Assembly (NCBI GenBank): GCA_043802925.1
Contig: JAZDKP010000180.1
Coordinates: forward strand, 1 to 13,915
DNA length: 13,915 bases
Reading direction: 5' to 3'
Source: JAZDKP01 sp043802925
GTDB taxonomy: Bacteria; Fibrobacterota; OXYB2-FULL-49-7; JAEUSG01
A program made the translations under genes and the position numbers. Below the pieces are notes generated by a model. The model did no database searches and had not been told where the DNA came from. It worked only from the letters and a program-made list of their open reading frames with translations. The first letter of the stretch is position 1; every line of letters starts with the position of its first letter. Below are positions 5,696-13,915 of this stretch, in pieces.

Positions 5696-8602
5696 TTACG
5701 CTCCGAAGTTTCCAATGATTTCAATGTGCAGCGCCTTTACTCCCGAAAGCTCCCGTACGACCGCGGCGGACTGCGCCTGGCCGTTGATTTTCACGCTCTG
5801 CGACAGGAACGTCTTTCCCTTGCCTTCTTTTTTGATTTCCACCGTGAGCGGGACCTCGCGGTACAGGCCCGGGCCCGTGGCGCAGTGGATGACGCGGCGG
5901 AACGTGTACTGATTGTCCAGGGCGCGGGGCAGGTCTGGAGTCACGGTCAGCGCGGGCCGTTCCGGATTGTGCAGGTTGAATTGGATGCCCGCTATTTTGT
6001 GGAAGACCTCCACAATCCAGTCCACGGAGCCCGATAGGCCGAAGTACATGCCTTTGCCAAAGTGCGGGTCATGGATGTCTGAAACATAGGAAGTGGAAGG
6101 CGTTTCGAAGGGGCCTGCAATGGATTCGTCGCGCAGGGCCGACATCATGGGCTTGAAATTTTCCCACACCGCGTCGGCCTGCCCCGGAGCGGACAGACGG
6201 AACCGGTGCGCCATGGCCTGACAGTGATGGTATTCGCCGTTTTCAGCGCAGCCGGATGGCAGCATGCCCATGCGGCCGCAAAGCCTTACGGACGGTGCGT
6301 TGTTGGCAATGGGCACCGTGAACATGGTGAGACCGAGTTTGGGCCGCTGGAAAAAATGGTCAAAGAGCCAGAGAATTTTTTTCACGATAACATCGGTATC
6401 GGCCGGCCGCGAAAGGTAGGGCCGCTCCGTGACCATCATTTCGAGCCCGTAGGCCTGGGAGCCCAGCTCGCGGCGCTGGATGCCGTCAAAGTCCTTTCCG
6501 AGGTATGAACCGAGCGTGTAACCCGTTTCACCGGCCGCGTAATCGGGCACACTGCCGTCCACCTTGAGTTCGTGGATGACGTTCAGGAACGCAGCCGGAA
6601 AACCGGGCGCGCCCGTGTCTTCCCATGCCACCCTGACCATGTTCTCGCGGAGCCGGTTTGCAAAACGCTCGAGCCGGGTACGGTCAATCGTAGTCCCCGA
6701 TTGAGCAAGAAGCGCCTGCACCTTTTTGGAGTCAAGAATATCCAGCGTCTCCACCACGGTCAGGAAAACATGCGCGGTCAGCCGCGTCTGCACGCCTTGT
6801 CCGTGGCCGCGCGTTTTGTCGTCGCAGACCACGGACGTGCCGAACATGTCCACCGGGTCGCACCAGTCGCCATAGAGTATCTGCGAAATGCCGTAGGGCG
6901 AATCATTGGCGTGCCGTTCAAAGCAGGCCAGCACCTCGCGCACGACCTCGATGACTTTATATTCCCGGTCGTTCCCGATTATCCCTGACGTAATGGGGTG
7001 GTCCGGGTCCGTCAGCCGCACGGTTTTGACCGTTTCGAGCAGGAGCGAAAGATCCCCGGTCTCGCGCAGGTACATATTGATGGAATTGATGAGCCAGAGC
7101 GGACTGTCGGTATAGGGCCGGTTGTCGTTCGGGACTTCCTTGGTGCGGTCGAGCCACTGGCTGGGGTATTGGCGCGGGAACATGCCGTGGAGCTTTTGGC
7201 GCAGGGTCAACCGTTGGACGCCCTCGAGGTTTTCGTCCGTGGTGTGGTACATCATGCTCATGACATGGAGGAGGTCGGCCCGGACCCGACCCGGGTCTTC
7301 CTTGAGTTTGGGCCACATGTCCTGGCCCCGGTCACGCGTACCCAGTTCAATGCCGTCCGCCATTCTGGCGCCGTGCGCGCGGCAGTTTTCGTACAACTCC
7401 TTCACGCCTATCCACACGGAATTGGCGTATTCTGACATGACGCGCTGGGTCGGGAGCGTGACTTCAAAATGGGGATGGCCCCTTTCAACAGCCTTTGGGG
7501 CCCCGCTTTCCGCCAATTCACTCGGGCCCGGGGTTTCTTGGATGAGCGCCTTGCTGGCCGCTGTAAAGCGTTCAACCATGGCCTTGTATGTGGGTTGGAC
7601 ATAGGCGGCATTGGCGCGGAAGTTGCCGATGGTTTTTTTATCAAGTACATACAGGAGTGACTGTTGGACCGTGGCAACGGTACCGCCCTTCAGCGACAGC
7701 GCGAACTGGTTGGCGCCCACCGCAGCCGTGGCAAAGCGGTTGAGTTTGCGCCCCGCCCCGCCTTCGAGCATTTTTCCCTTGAGCACGGCTTGCGGCATTG
7801 TGGAGAGCGAACGGGTGTCGCCCACGAAGGTGGCATAATCGCAGGTGGCGGACACGGGCCTGGCGTTTTGGACCTGACTCGAGAGACGTTTAATCTGGAG
7901 CACGTCGCTGTAGGGCACCGTGGCGTTCATGATGAGCTCGGTGTCCGAAACCGGGAGGCCCATATCGTACCAGAGTTCCTTGTTGTACACAAAGCGCTGG
8001 GTGCCGTGCAGGAAGTAGAAGGTCCAGAGCGTGGCCTTGAGGGGCTTTTGGGAGAGGTTTTTGACGAATATCCGGCGCAGGACAGCCGGCCCGGACGCGG
8101 AATAGACGAGGGAGAGTTTGACGGCCGTGACAAACCGGACGCCGGGCATGGGCTTGAACCAGGCGCAGTACCACATGGCGCGGTTGGGATCGCCCAACTT
8201 GACGAGTTTTATTCTTTCCGGCGCGCAGTTGATGTTATTCTGGGGGTTCATGAGCGAGGCGATGCACTTGCGTCCTTTGGACGCCACATCAATCCAGACG
8301 TTGTTTGAGGGAACGCCCATCTCCCGCTTTTCAGACATGTCAAAGTGGTTGTCGAGCACGCGCACGTCCCAGCCGTTGTCGAGTTTGAGGTTGAAGCCCA
8401 CGCCGCCATTTGAAACAAAGGTCGCGGTCGCGTTCTTCTGGCTGTCGACCAGCACCGAGGCGCAGCCCGATGGGTGGCCGTAATAGATGACTTCGCTTTT
8501 AGCCCCGTAACCCCCGAGTTTGTTGACCTTGTGGACGACCTCGAGATTCAGAATGAGATCGACTTCCTGCGCAAACGCATCGATCTTGCTGCCTTTGGCC
8601 AT
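5696..8602 (-). CDS. GH94-like glycoside phosphorylase family protein (cellobiose phosphorylase-related), substrate unknown
   Basis: A 968-residue protein resembling glycoside hydrolase family 94 (former GT36), whose members phosphorolyse or synthesise beta-glucosides such as cellobiose. The N-terminal third looks like the family beta-sandwich (from GYGAKSEVIYYGHPSGCASVLV). The middle has the (alpha/alpha)6-barrel signatures: LWLINSINMYLRETGD around Trp503, GDWCDP (578-583) at the place of the family DWND, with Asp582 the candidate general acid, ENGEYHH (787-793), and SGSVDWIVEVFHKIAGI around Trp862. No signal peptide is seen, so it is probably cytoplasmic. AAGGAG about 8 nt before the ATG supports the start. 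It is the first gene of a likely operon with CASDH and nspC. The match is by motif only, and the WCD variant suggests a divergent subgroup; phosphorylase versus hydrolase activity is unresolved. Confidence 0.8.
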   Translation of the reverse strand: MAKGSKIDAFAQEVDLILNLEVVHKVNKLGGYGAKSEVIYYGHPSGCASVLVDSQKNATATFVSNGGVGFNLKLDNGWDVRVLDNHFDMSEKREMGVPSNNVWIDVASKGRKCIASLMNPQNNINCAPERIKLVKLGDPNRAMWYCAWFKPMPGVRFVTAVKLSLVYSASGPAVLRRIFVKNLSQKPLKATLWTFYFLHGTQRFVYNKELWYDMGLPVSDTELIMNATVPYSDVLQIKRLSSQVQNARPVSATCDYATFVGDTRSLSTMPQAVLKGKMLEGGAGRKLNRFATAAVGANQFALSLKGGTVATVQQSLLYVLDKKTIGNFRANAAYVQPTYKAMVERFTAASKALIQETPGPSELAESGAPKAVERGHPHFEVTLPTQRVMSEYANSVWIGVKELYENCRAHGARMADGIELGTRDRGQDMWPKLKEDPGRVRADLLHVMSMMYHTTDENLEGVQRLTLRQKLHGMFPRQYPSQWLDRTKEVPNDNRPYTDSPLWLINSINMYLRETGDLSLLLETVKTVRLTDPDHPITSGIIGNDREYKVIEVVREVLACFERHANDSPYGISQILYGDWCDPVDMFGTSVVCDDKTRGHGQGVQTRLTAHVFLTVVETLDILDSKKVQALLAQSGTTIDRTRLERFANRLRENMVRVAWEDTGAPGFPAAFLNVIHELKVDGSVPDYAAGETGYTLGSYLGKDFDGIQRRELGSQAYGLEMMVTERPYLSRPADTDVIVKKILWLFDHFFQRPKLGLTMFTVPIANNAPSVRLCGRMGMLPSGCAENGEYHHCQAMAHRFRLSAPGQADAVWENFKPMMSALRDESIAGPFETPSTSYVSDIHDPHFGKGMYFGLSGSVDWIVEVFHKIAGIQFNLHNPERPALTVTPDLPRALDNQYTFRRVIHCATGPGLYREVPLTVEIKKEGKGKTFLSQSVKINGQAQSAAVVRELSGVKALHIEIIGNFGA

Positions 8603-8656
8603 GGAATAATCTCCTTCGAGGATTGAATGTACAATGGTGAGTGTTCAGGAACGGAT

Positions 8657-8686
8657 AAAATAAATATATGATGGGGAGACTTTCAA
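8657..8686 (-). promoter_or_regulatory. Candidate sigma70 promoter of the GH94-CASDH-nspC operon
   Basis: On the minus strand TTGAAA (8686-8681) lies 18 bp from TATTTT (8662-8657), with an AT-rich spacer end. A transcript would start near 8650, leaving a leader of about 48 nt before the ATG at 8602. The hexamers and spacing resemble the tRNA-Arg promoter at 1297-1326. This is pattern recognition only. Confidence 0.4.
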
Positions 8687-8700
8687 ATTTTCACAGAGGG

Positions 8701-8750
8701 AACCCACCCCCTTTTCCCCCTCCCTCCCGCGACGGCAGGGAGGGGGTCGG
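8701..8750 (+). repeat. CCCCCT-type palindromic repeat (R5)
   Basis: AACCCACCCCC (8701-8711) is followed by a T-run and a hairpin with CCCCCTCCCT and AGGGAGGGGG arms around CCGCGACGGC. It has the same order (CCCACCCCC flank, then palindrome) as R3, R4 and R6 but lies on the plus strand. With R6 it bounds the 8701-8936 stretch in inverted orientation. Confidence 0.7.
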
Positions 8751-8767
8751 CTTGTGGCGCAAAAGAA

Positions 8768-8851
8768 AATAACGTTAACCTTGGGAAAAGAGTGAAAAAA
8801 AAGAATTCGGATGTTTGGTTTTTCACAAAAAAATTCCCCCAAGGTGTTATT
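8768..8851. repeat. Nested inverted repeats between R5 and R6
   Basis: Three pairs of complementary segments are nested around about 8810: AATAAC (8768-8773) with GTTATT (8846-8851), CCTTGGG (8779-8785) with CCCAAGG (8838-8844), and GTGAAAAA (8792-8799) with TTTTTCAC (8819-8826). They could form a long interrupted hairpin in DNA or RNA. No open frame with a convincing ribosome binding site is present. The rest of the 8603-8985 gap holds only the candidate promoter, R5 and R6. Confidence 0.6.
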
Positions 8852-8888
8852 GAAGTTTACCGGGATGACTCAATTATCGTGCAAGATG

Positions 8889-8937
8889 CAACCCCCTCCC
8901 TTTTTCCGAAAAAGGGAGGGGGAACGGGGGTGGGTTT
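8889..8937 (-). repeat. CCCCCT-type palindromic repeat (R6)
   Basis: The stem CCCCCTCCCTTTTTC pairs with GAAAAAGGGAGGGGG, followed on the plus strand by AACGGGGGTGGGTTT. Read on the minus strand it begins AAACCCACCCCC and matches R5 with one short indel over about 25 bp. It lies about 50 bp beyond the stop of the minus-strand beta-helix gene. That is the same side and orientation, relative to the gene before it, as R3 after tRNA-Ser and R4 after CASDH. There is no U-tract, so it is not counted as a terminator. Confidence 0.7.
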
Positions 8938-8988
8938 CCAATCGAGCGCAACAAACCCTGTCTTAGAAGACCGCCAAAACGCCCGCTA

Positions 8989-10164
8989 CCTCTCATCCGC
9001 TCCCACGTCCCACGTCCCGCTCCTTGTCACGCCATCAATATCATCGGTGAAGTAGGCTGAAAGGCTGGTCCCCACATTAACAGCGTCTGAACCGTCTGCC
9101 AGATGGAAATCCTTGCCCACCAGGGACACAAACTGCACGCTTGCCGTCTTGTTGACAAGTGAACCTGTACCGGGTGCGCTGTTGTCCGAAGAAAGGTTCG
9201 TCACACACAACGCCGGGTAATTCACGCCCGAGGCGAAATCCGAACCATAATTGCCCATGGAAACAACATTCCGGGCATCCACGACCCAGTTTTGTGGTTG
9301 GGAACAGCCGATGCCGGAACGGGTGACCGTCCCATAAATGGTTGTATTGAAAATATGGACCGTATCCATGGATGCCGGTCCCATTGTCTCAATACCACCG
9401 GTTTGCAGGTCTCCGGCCAGTTTCTGGACATTGTAAACAAGGCTGTTCTCAATCCGCGCACCGGACACATAATCCGTAATAGCGATGCCAAAATACGACA
9501 TATCATGCACTATAAGGTGGTTGATGCGCGGGTAATTCGCCGGATAGCCTACGCTTATGCCATAGGTGTACCCTTGGGTATGCGTACCGTCCAATTCCAG
9601 CCATTCCACGCGTGTGTAGCTATTGCTAGTGGAAACGAGCTGCTTGAACACGCCAGAGCCGGGATTAATGCAAATACGCGCACCCGTGCCGGCTGTTCCG
9701 TTATGCCGTTCTCCCTCCGCAACCGTAAGCCACATATAATGGCTGGCATCCGTTGTCGAACCTGAAATCGTCACTGACGAGGTAAAGACGCTGTCGTTAT
9801 AACAGACGCCTTTTTCAATACGGTTGCCCGTGACCAGGTTGCCCTGCCGCGCATCCTCCCACGCCTGCATGGAATTGAACCAGCGGCCTATCGTCGCCGT
9901 ATTTTCATGCGCCGCGCTTGGAACAGCGTTATTGGCCTCGCTGTTGACCACCCGTATGGAATCACCCTCTGGAAACACGGCCGCAATCTTCCACTTCAGC
10001 TGTGGACTGGCGCCATCGGTAAAGCGGTCGTTTATGAAAATACGCGACAGGTCCGGATTGTTGTCGAATACCACCGTCCAACCGGCCCCGCAAGCTTTGA
10101 CCGTATCGACCGTGACCGTAACATCAGGCTTCTTGCCTATGTTATAGGCATTGACCTGGGTGCC
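8989..10164 (-). repeat. Module 4 of the beta-helix protein
   Basis: Residues 1228-1619. The cap diverges most from modules 2 and 3 (GRWFNSMQAWEDARQGNLV) but keeps their order. The helix part is closely similar to module 1 along its whole length (GERHNGTAGTGARI, VEWLELDGTHTQGYTYGI, ENSLVYNV, NLSSDNSAPGT, YFTDDIDGVTR). The two DNA copies, about 8990-9740 and 13110-13845, form a long direct repeat. Confidence 0.85.
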
Positions 10165-10701
10165 GGAAGTATCAACCGCAAACAACTCTGTTACCACATC
10201 GCCGGCATTACCGGCATTATCACGCGCATAAAACTTCAAGGTCATGCCCTGCGGAATATTGGCAAGAGGCGTTTGATAGACGGATGAAGCATCCGAGGGA
10301 GCCGTGCCATCCAGTGTGTAGAAAATATGGCTTATGCCGGAAAGCGAGTCGCTTGCATGCAGGGTGATGGTCGAATCGGCGTTATTGAAAAAGCCCGCCG
10401 AATGCGTCCCACCCGTGGGTGTGGACCAGGCAAGCGGTGCAACAAAGTCCATCTTAAACGCAATGGTCGTTGTTGCCGTGTTCCCCTTGCAGTCATGGGC
10501 TGTGATGACGAGGGTGTCATAGCCCTGAACGTCTATGCTATCCCCTGCCTGAAGGGTCGTTACCCGGTTCAAAATGGCCGTAAAGGCCGGAGCAGGGTCT
10601 TTGTCGTCCGTGACCGTAATATCCGGCGTACGGGCCGTGTTATACCAGTAACCGTTCACAAGCCCGGTAACATTGATTCCAGGGGGCATTGTATCAATAT
10701 A
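10165..10701 (-). other. Ig-like and chitobiase-C-terminal-like insert in the repeat protein
   Basis: Residues 1049-1227, absent from the other module boundaries. The first half (TPDITVTDDKDPAPAFTAIL to VAP) reads as an Ig/FN3-like beta domain. The second half (FYTLDGTAPSDASSVYQTPL followed by LKFYARDNAGN) matches the pattern of the CHB_HEX_C-type beta-sandwich found in many secreted carbohydrate-active enzymes. This supports an extracellular location and possible glycan association. Confidence 0.6.
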
Positions 10702-11874
10702 CTGGTCCGCTCCAATGTCCCAGGCGCCGGATATTGCCACGCTGTCGATATCGGCGTTATAGGGCGCTCCCGCGTTATAACCGTGGTTTATGGCGTCCGC
10801 CCAGGCCTTTAGGTGCAGGTCATAGGTGCCGGTCAGGGACACGAACTGGTTGGCCGCTGTTTTACCGGTCAGATTGCCCGTACCCGGGGCCGTGGTGTCG
10901 TTGGTGAGGAAATAGCCGCCTGTGGCGCTTGTCATGTTGGTAAAGTTGGCAGTGGCGCACCCCATGACAATATTATCATAAAATGGGCCGAAGGCGCCGT
11001 CATTGTCGCGGTAAAGGCCGGTTCCGGTGTTGTATATTGTATTGCTGACAACGCTCATATTGCCCCACCCGGTTCCAGCAATACCGAAATGCACTGTCGC
11101 AGTACCAGTTTCGTAGATGAGGTTCCGGTAAACCTTGGAGCCGACTTGATTGGAACTGATTGCAGTACCACCGTTATTTTCGTACTCATCGTGGACAATG
11201 CAGTAGCGTATCGTGGAATTGGCGCTGCCGGTACCGGCGCCAATGGCGACGTTATTATTTCCGCTTCCGCCCCAGTCCGTGACTTCGAGCCACTCAACAA
11301 CGCTGTACGGGTCGGCAATGGCGATGGCACCCGTGGATGCCGAAGGATTGACAACAACGCCGGTCCCTGCAATGCCGTTGTGCCGCTCATCTGCCGCAAC
11401 GGTCAGCCATAGGTAGTGCGTAGCGTCCGTGGTGGAACCGTCGATGGTCAGGCCAGAGGTAAATATCCCGTCCTTGTAGCACACGCCCTTTTCCAGGCGG
11501 TTGTCTGCCACCAGGTCACCCTGCCGCGCGTTCTCCCATGCTTGTAGGGTATTATACCACCGCCCTACCGTGGCTTGATTGATGTTCTCCGGCGAAGGCA
11601 CGGCGTTCGTTTCACTATACTCGCTGTTAGCCACAGTGATAGTCTTTGCTGTGTTATCCACCGTTGTTACCATCCATTTTAATTCTCCGCAGCCTCCATC
11701 CTTAAAACGGTCATTTGCAAAGATTCGTGACAAATCGGGTGAGCCGCTGAATGCAACCGTCCAGGGACCCGTACCGGTGATATTTGATACCGTCACATTG
11801 AGGGCCGTCAGTGTGCCGATGTTATAAACATTTGCGCCTGACTTAAAGGTCTGGGTATAGGACGGACAGGGAAA
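10702..11874 (-). repeat. Module 3 of the beta-helix protein
   Basis: Residues 658-1048. The cap is nearly the same as module 2 (VSNITGTGPWTV, SRIFANDRFKDG, NSEYSETNA, GRWYNTLQAWENARQGDLV). The helix part (VVEWLEVTDWGGSGNNNVAIG onward) is unlike modules 1, 2 and 4. It closes with AWDIGADQ. Confidence 0.85.
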
Positions 11875-13095
11875 TTCGTCCGCGCCTATGTCCCAGGCGC
11901 CGTAATGGCGAATGGTGTCCTTGATATCCGTGGTGAAATACTGGGACAAACCCGTGGAATCACCGTAATTTATAGCGGCAGCATCGACTGCAGCCAGACG
12001 GAAATCGTCGTTTGCGTAATCCTTAAATGTTAAGGACTGGCTGACGCGGTTGCCGGTACCTCCCCAGTTGTTGGCTGTGGCATCCGAAGAAAGGCAGTAG
12101 TTGACGCTGTTGAAGGCTGTTCCAGTGTTTGCAACATAATCCCCGTTCGTGCCGTTGTGGCAGGCGATATTGTTCTTCAGAACGCCGTCCGAGTAGTTCG
12201 TATATTGCGCCCGAAAACCAGCGAAATCGCAGTCCACGACCGTATTGTTATAGAGATAAGCTTCGTTGGTAAAACCTACCTTTATCCCCCAGTCGCAGTT
12301 GTAAACAATATTGTTGTGGGCCTTGCCGTTATTTACATAATTGAAATTAATACCCGTTCGTGTCGTGCTTCCATTGAAGTTGAAAATAACGCAGTTCTTG
12401 ACCGTGCATTTATGACCCGCGCCCGACATGGTTATCCCGGAATAACCGTACTCGTAACTTTTGCCGTTGATGATGAATCCGTCGATGACCGTAAAACTGT
12501 CGGTGATGGAAAATGCGCTGATGTAATTGGCGCCAAGCTCGGCCGCGCAGCCCGAATAGGTGGTCTTGGCCGTACTGGTCCAGGCCCAGCCGTTGTGCCG
12601 CTCGCCTGCCGCAACGGTCAGCCACATGTAATAACTCGAATTGGTTTTGGAAGCGGCGATGGTGAAAGTGTTCGCAAGGGTGAACTTGCCGTCGTTGGAG
12701 CACACGCCCTTTTCCAGGCGCGTGTCAGCCACAAGGTCGCCCTGCCGCGCGTCTTCCCACGCCTGCAGGGTGCCATACCACCGCCCTACCGTGGTCTGAT
12801 GGATATTATCCGGCGAAGGCGCGGCGTTTGTTTCACCATACTCGCTGTTGGTCACCGTAACCGTTTTAGCTGTATTATTAACAGCCGTGACCTTCCATTT
12901 GTGCTGAGCGCAAGAGCCGTCAGTAAAGCAATCGTTAATGAAAATACGGGAAAGATTCGGTGAATCGTTGAAATATACGGTCCAGGGTCCATTACCGGTA
13001 ATGTTGGACACGGATGCATTCACGGGTGCGAGAGCGCCAACACTGTATTCATTTGTCCCGGATTTGAACGCCCTGGTATAATACTGGCACGGCAG
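11875..13095 (-). repeat. Module 2 of the beta-helix protein
   Basis: Residues 251-657. The cap runs from FKSGTNEYSVG through SRIFINDCFTDG and GRWYGTLQAWEDARQGDLV. The helix part carries Asn-rich turns (CVIFNFNGSTTRTGINFNYV, ENIVYN-type rungs) specific to this module. It ends AWDIGADEFPC. Its cap DNA closely matches the module 3 cap DNA. Confidence 0.85.
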
Positions 13096-13845
13096 CTCAT
13101 CCGCGCCGATGTCCCAGGCACCCATACCCGTACGCGTCACGCCATCAATATCATCTGTAAAGTAAGCCGACAGGTTGGTCCCCACATTTGCAGCGTCCGA
13201 AGCGTTTGCCAGGTGGAAATCCTTGCCCGCAAGGGACACAAACTGCGCGCTCGCTGTTTTATTGAGAAGTGAACTTGTACCGGGTGCGCTGTTGTCCGAA
13301 GAAAGATTCGTGCATGACGTACCCGAATAATTCACGTTCGCGGCAAAATCGCCTGCATAATTACCCAATGACATGACGTTTCGTGCGTCAACTATCCATG
13401 AATCCGTATGACGACAACCCACGCCGGCCCTTGTCACGCATCCATAAATGGTCGTATTGAGAATGTGAATGGTATCCTGCGACGCAGGCCCCGTGGTCTG
13501 GATGGCGCCGGTTTGCAGGTCCCCGGCAAGCTGATGCACATTATATACCAGGGAGTTCTCGATTAATGCGCCTGAAACGTAATCGTTGATGGATATGCCG
13601 GAATAGGTCATATCGTGGACAATAAGATGGGTCAGCTTTGGATAATTTGCCGGATAATTTACGCCAATGCCATAGGTATAGCCCTGCGTATGGGTACCAT
13701 CCAGCTCAAGCCATTCAACTTTTGTATAACTAACGTTAGTGGTAACAAGCTGCTTGAACACGCCTGACCCGGGCTCAATCTTGATACGGGCGCCGGTTCC
13801 CGCGGTGCCGTTGTGCCGCTCCCCTTCGGCTACGGTAAGCCACAT

Positions 13846-13915
13846 GTTGTCCTAACCGCCAGTTTATGACCTCTTGATTTCGTCGAAATAGGGTGACACT
13901 CCCAAAGTGGGTCGC
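13846..13915. other. Unrelated sequence abutting the truncated gene, possible mobile element end
   Basis: Similarity to the module copies stops at about 13846; the copies at 9735 and 12627 continue differently from here. The 70 bases contain a perfect palindrome ATTTCG-T-CGAAAT (13877-13889) and CCCA/TGGG (13901-13911). On the minus strand one frame entering from the window edge reads LGVSPYFDEIKRS and stops at TAA, which could be the C-terminus of a transposase close to an insertion-sequence end. That identification is not secure. Confidence 0.35.

Larger units (their letters stand above)
8986..13845 (-). pseudogene. 5'-truncated modular beta-helix repeat protein gene (extracellular type)
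   Basis: An open frame of 1619 residues, rich in Asn, Thr, Gly and Ser, typical of extracellular right-handed parallel beta-helix proteins. Four modules are visible. Module 1 (1-250) is only a module's C-terminal part. Modules 2 (251-657) and 3 (658-1048) are complete. A 180-residue insert (1049-1227) precedes module 4 (1228-1619). Complete modules start with a cap containing SRIFxNDxFxDG, TVGRWYxTLQAWE and ARQGDLV, continue through (Y)MWLTVAxGERHNG into the helix, and close with WDIGADE. The first ATG falls at 'MWLTV', which is mid-module elsewhere, and an in-frame TAG lies two codons upstream (13852-13854). The real N-terminus and signal peptide are therefore missing. No T9SS, PEP-CTERM or LPXTG-like sorting tail follows the final GADER. 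Function is unknown; adhesion or polysaccharide binding is only a guess. Alternatively, the true gene continues past an assembly error at 13846. Confidence 0.75.

Noticed and set aside
7664..8308. A 214-residue plus-strand open frame
   Set aside because: It is a shadow of the GH94-like gene in GC-rich DNA, with no ribosome binding site or recognisable motif.
8701..8937. CRISPR array
   Set aside because: There are only two repeat copies, in inverted orientation and with differing loops. There is no regular spacing and there are no cas genes.
8792..9055. An 87-residue plus-strand open frame in the intergenic region
   Set aside because: It runs through R6 and the end of the beta-helix gene, has no ribosome binding site, and its composition follows the repeats.
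8986..9060. C-terminal sorting signal (T9SS, PEP-CTERM or LPXTG) on the beta-helix protein
   Set aside because: The frame ends directly after the module-closing GADER motif; no membrane segment or sorting motif is present.

Overview
The window reads as chromosomal DNA from a moderately GC-rich bacterium. The species cannot be named from the sequence alone. Its tRNA genes carry no encoded CCA. It makes spermidine by the aspartate-semialdehyde (carboxyspermidine) route. It carries many short palindromic intergenic repeats and a very large repetitive secreted-type beta-helix protein, a combination often met in environmental lineages such as Fibrobacterota, PVC or deltaproteobacterial relatives. 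That placement is a guess.

Layout. Bases 1-570 hold a cloverleaf-like palindrome, a hairpin, a small DUF559 (PD-(D/E)XK-type) nuclease gene on the plus strand and a CCCCCT-type palindromic repeat. Bases 571-1326, read on the minus strand, hold a promoter, tRNA-Arg(ACG), an intrinsic terminator, tadA and tRNA-Ser(CGA). TadA is the enzyme that converts A34 of tRNA-Arg(ACG) to inosine, so enzyme and substrate are direct neighbours. Bases 1399-3243 on the plus strand encode a fused homocysteine methyltransferase / methylenetetrahydrofolate reductase, which ends tail-to-tail and overlapping with the next transcription unit.

Bases 8602-3235 on the minus strand form a likely three-gene operon: a GH94-like glycoside phosphorylase-family protein, then carboxy(nor)spermidine dehydrogenase (CASDH), then carboxy(nor)spermidine decarboxylase (nspC). 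The last two catalyse consecutive steps from aspartate semialdehyde plus a diamine to spermidine or norspermidine. A palindromic repeat sits between them and appears to contain the CASDH stop codon.

Bases 8603-8985 are non-coding and hold a candidate promoter and two CCCCCT-type repeats in inverted orientation, with further nested inverted repeats between them. Bases 8986-13845 on the minus strand are one long open frame for a modular, internally repeated parallel beta-helix surface protein. Its first in-frame Met lies inside a repeat module. Similarity to the other modules stops sharply at about 13846, where unrelated sequence with palindromes begins, so the gene looks 5'-truncated by an insertion or rearrangement.

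The best candidates for something undescribed are the CCCCCT palindromic repeat family with its neighbouring DUF559 nuclease, the tRNA-Arg(ACG)/terminator/tadA arrangement, and the module-shuffled beta-helix gene.
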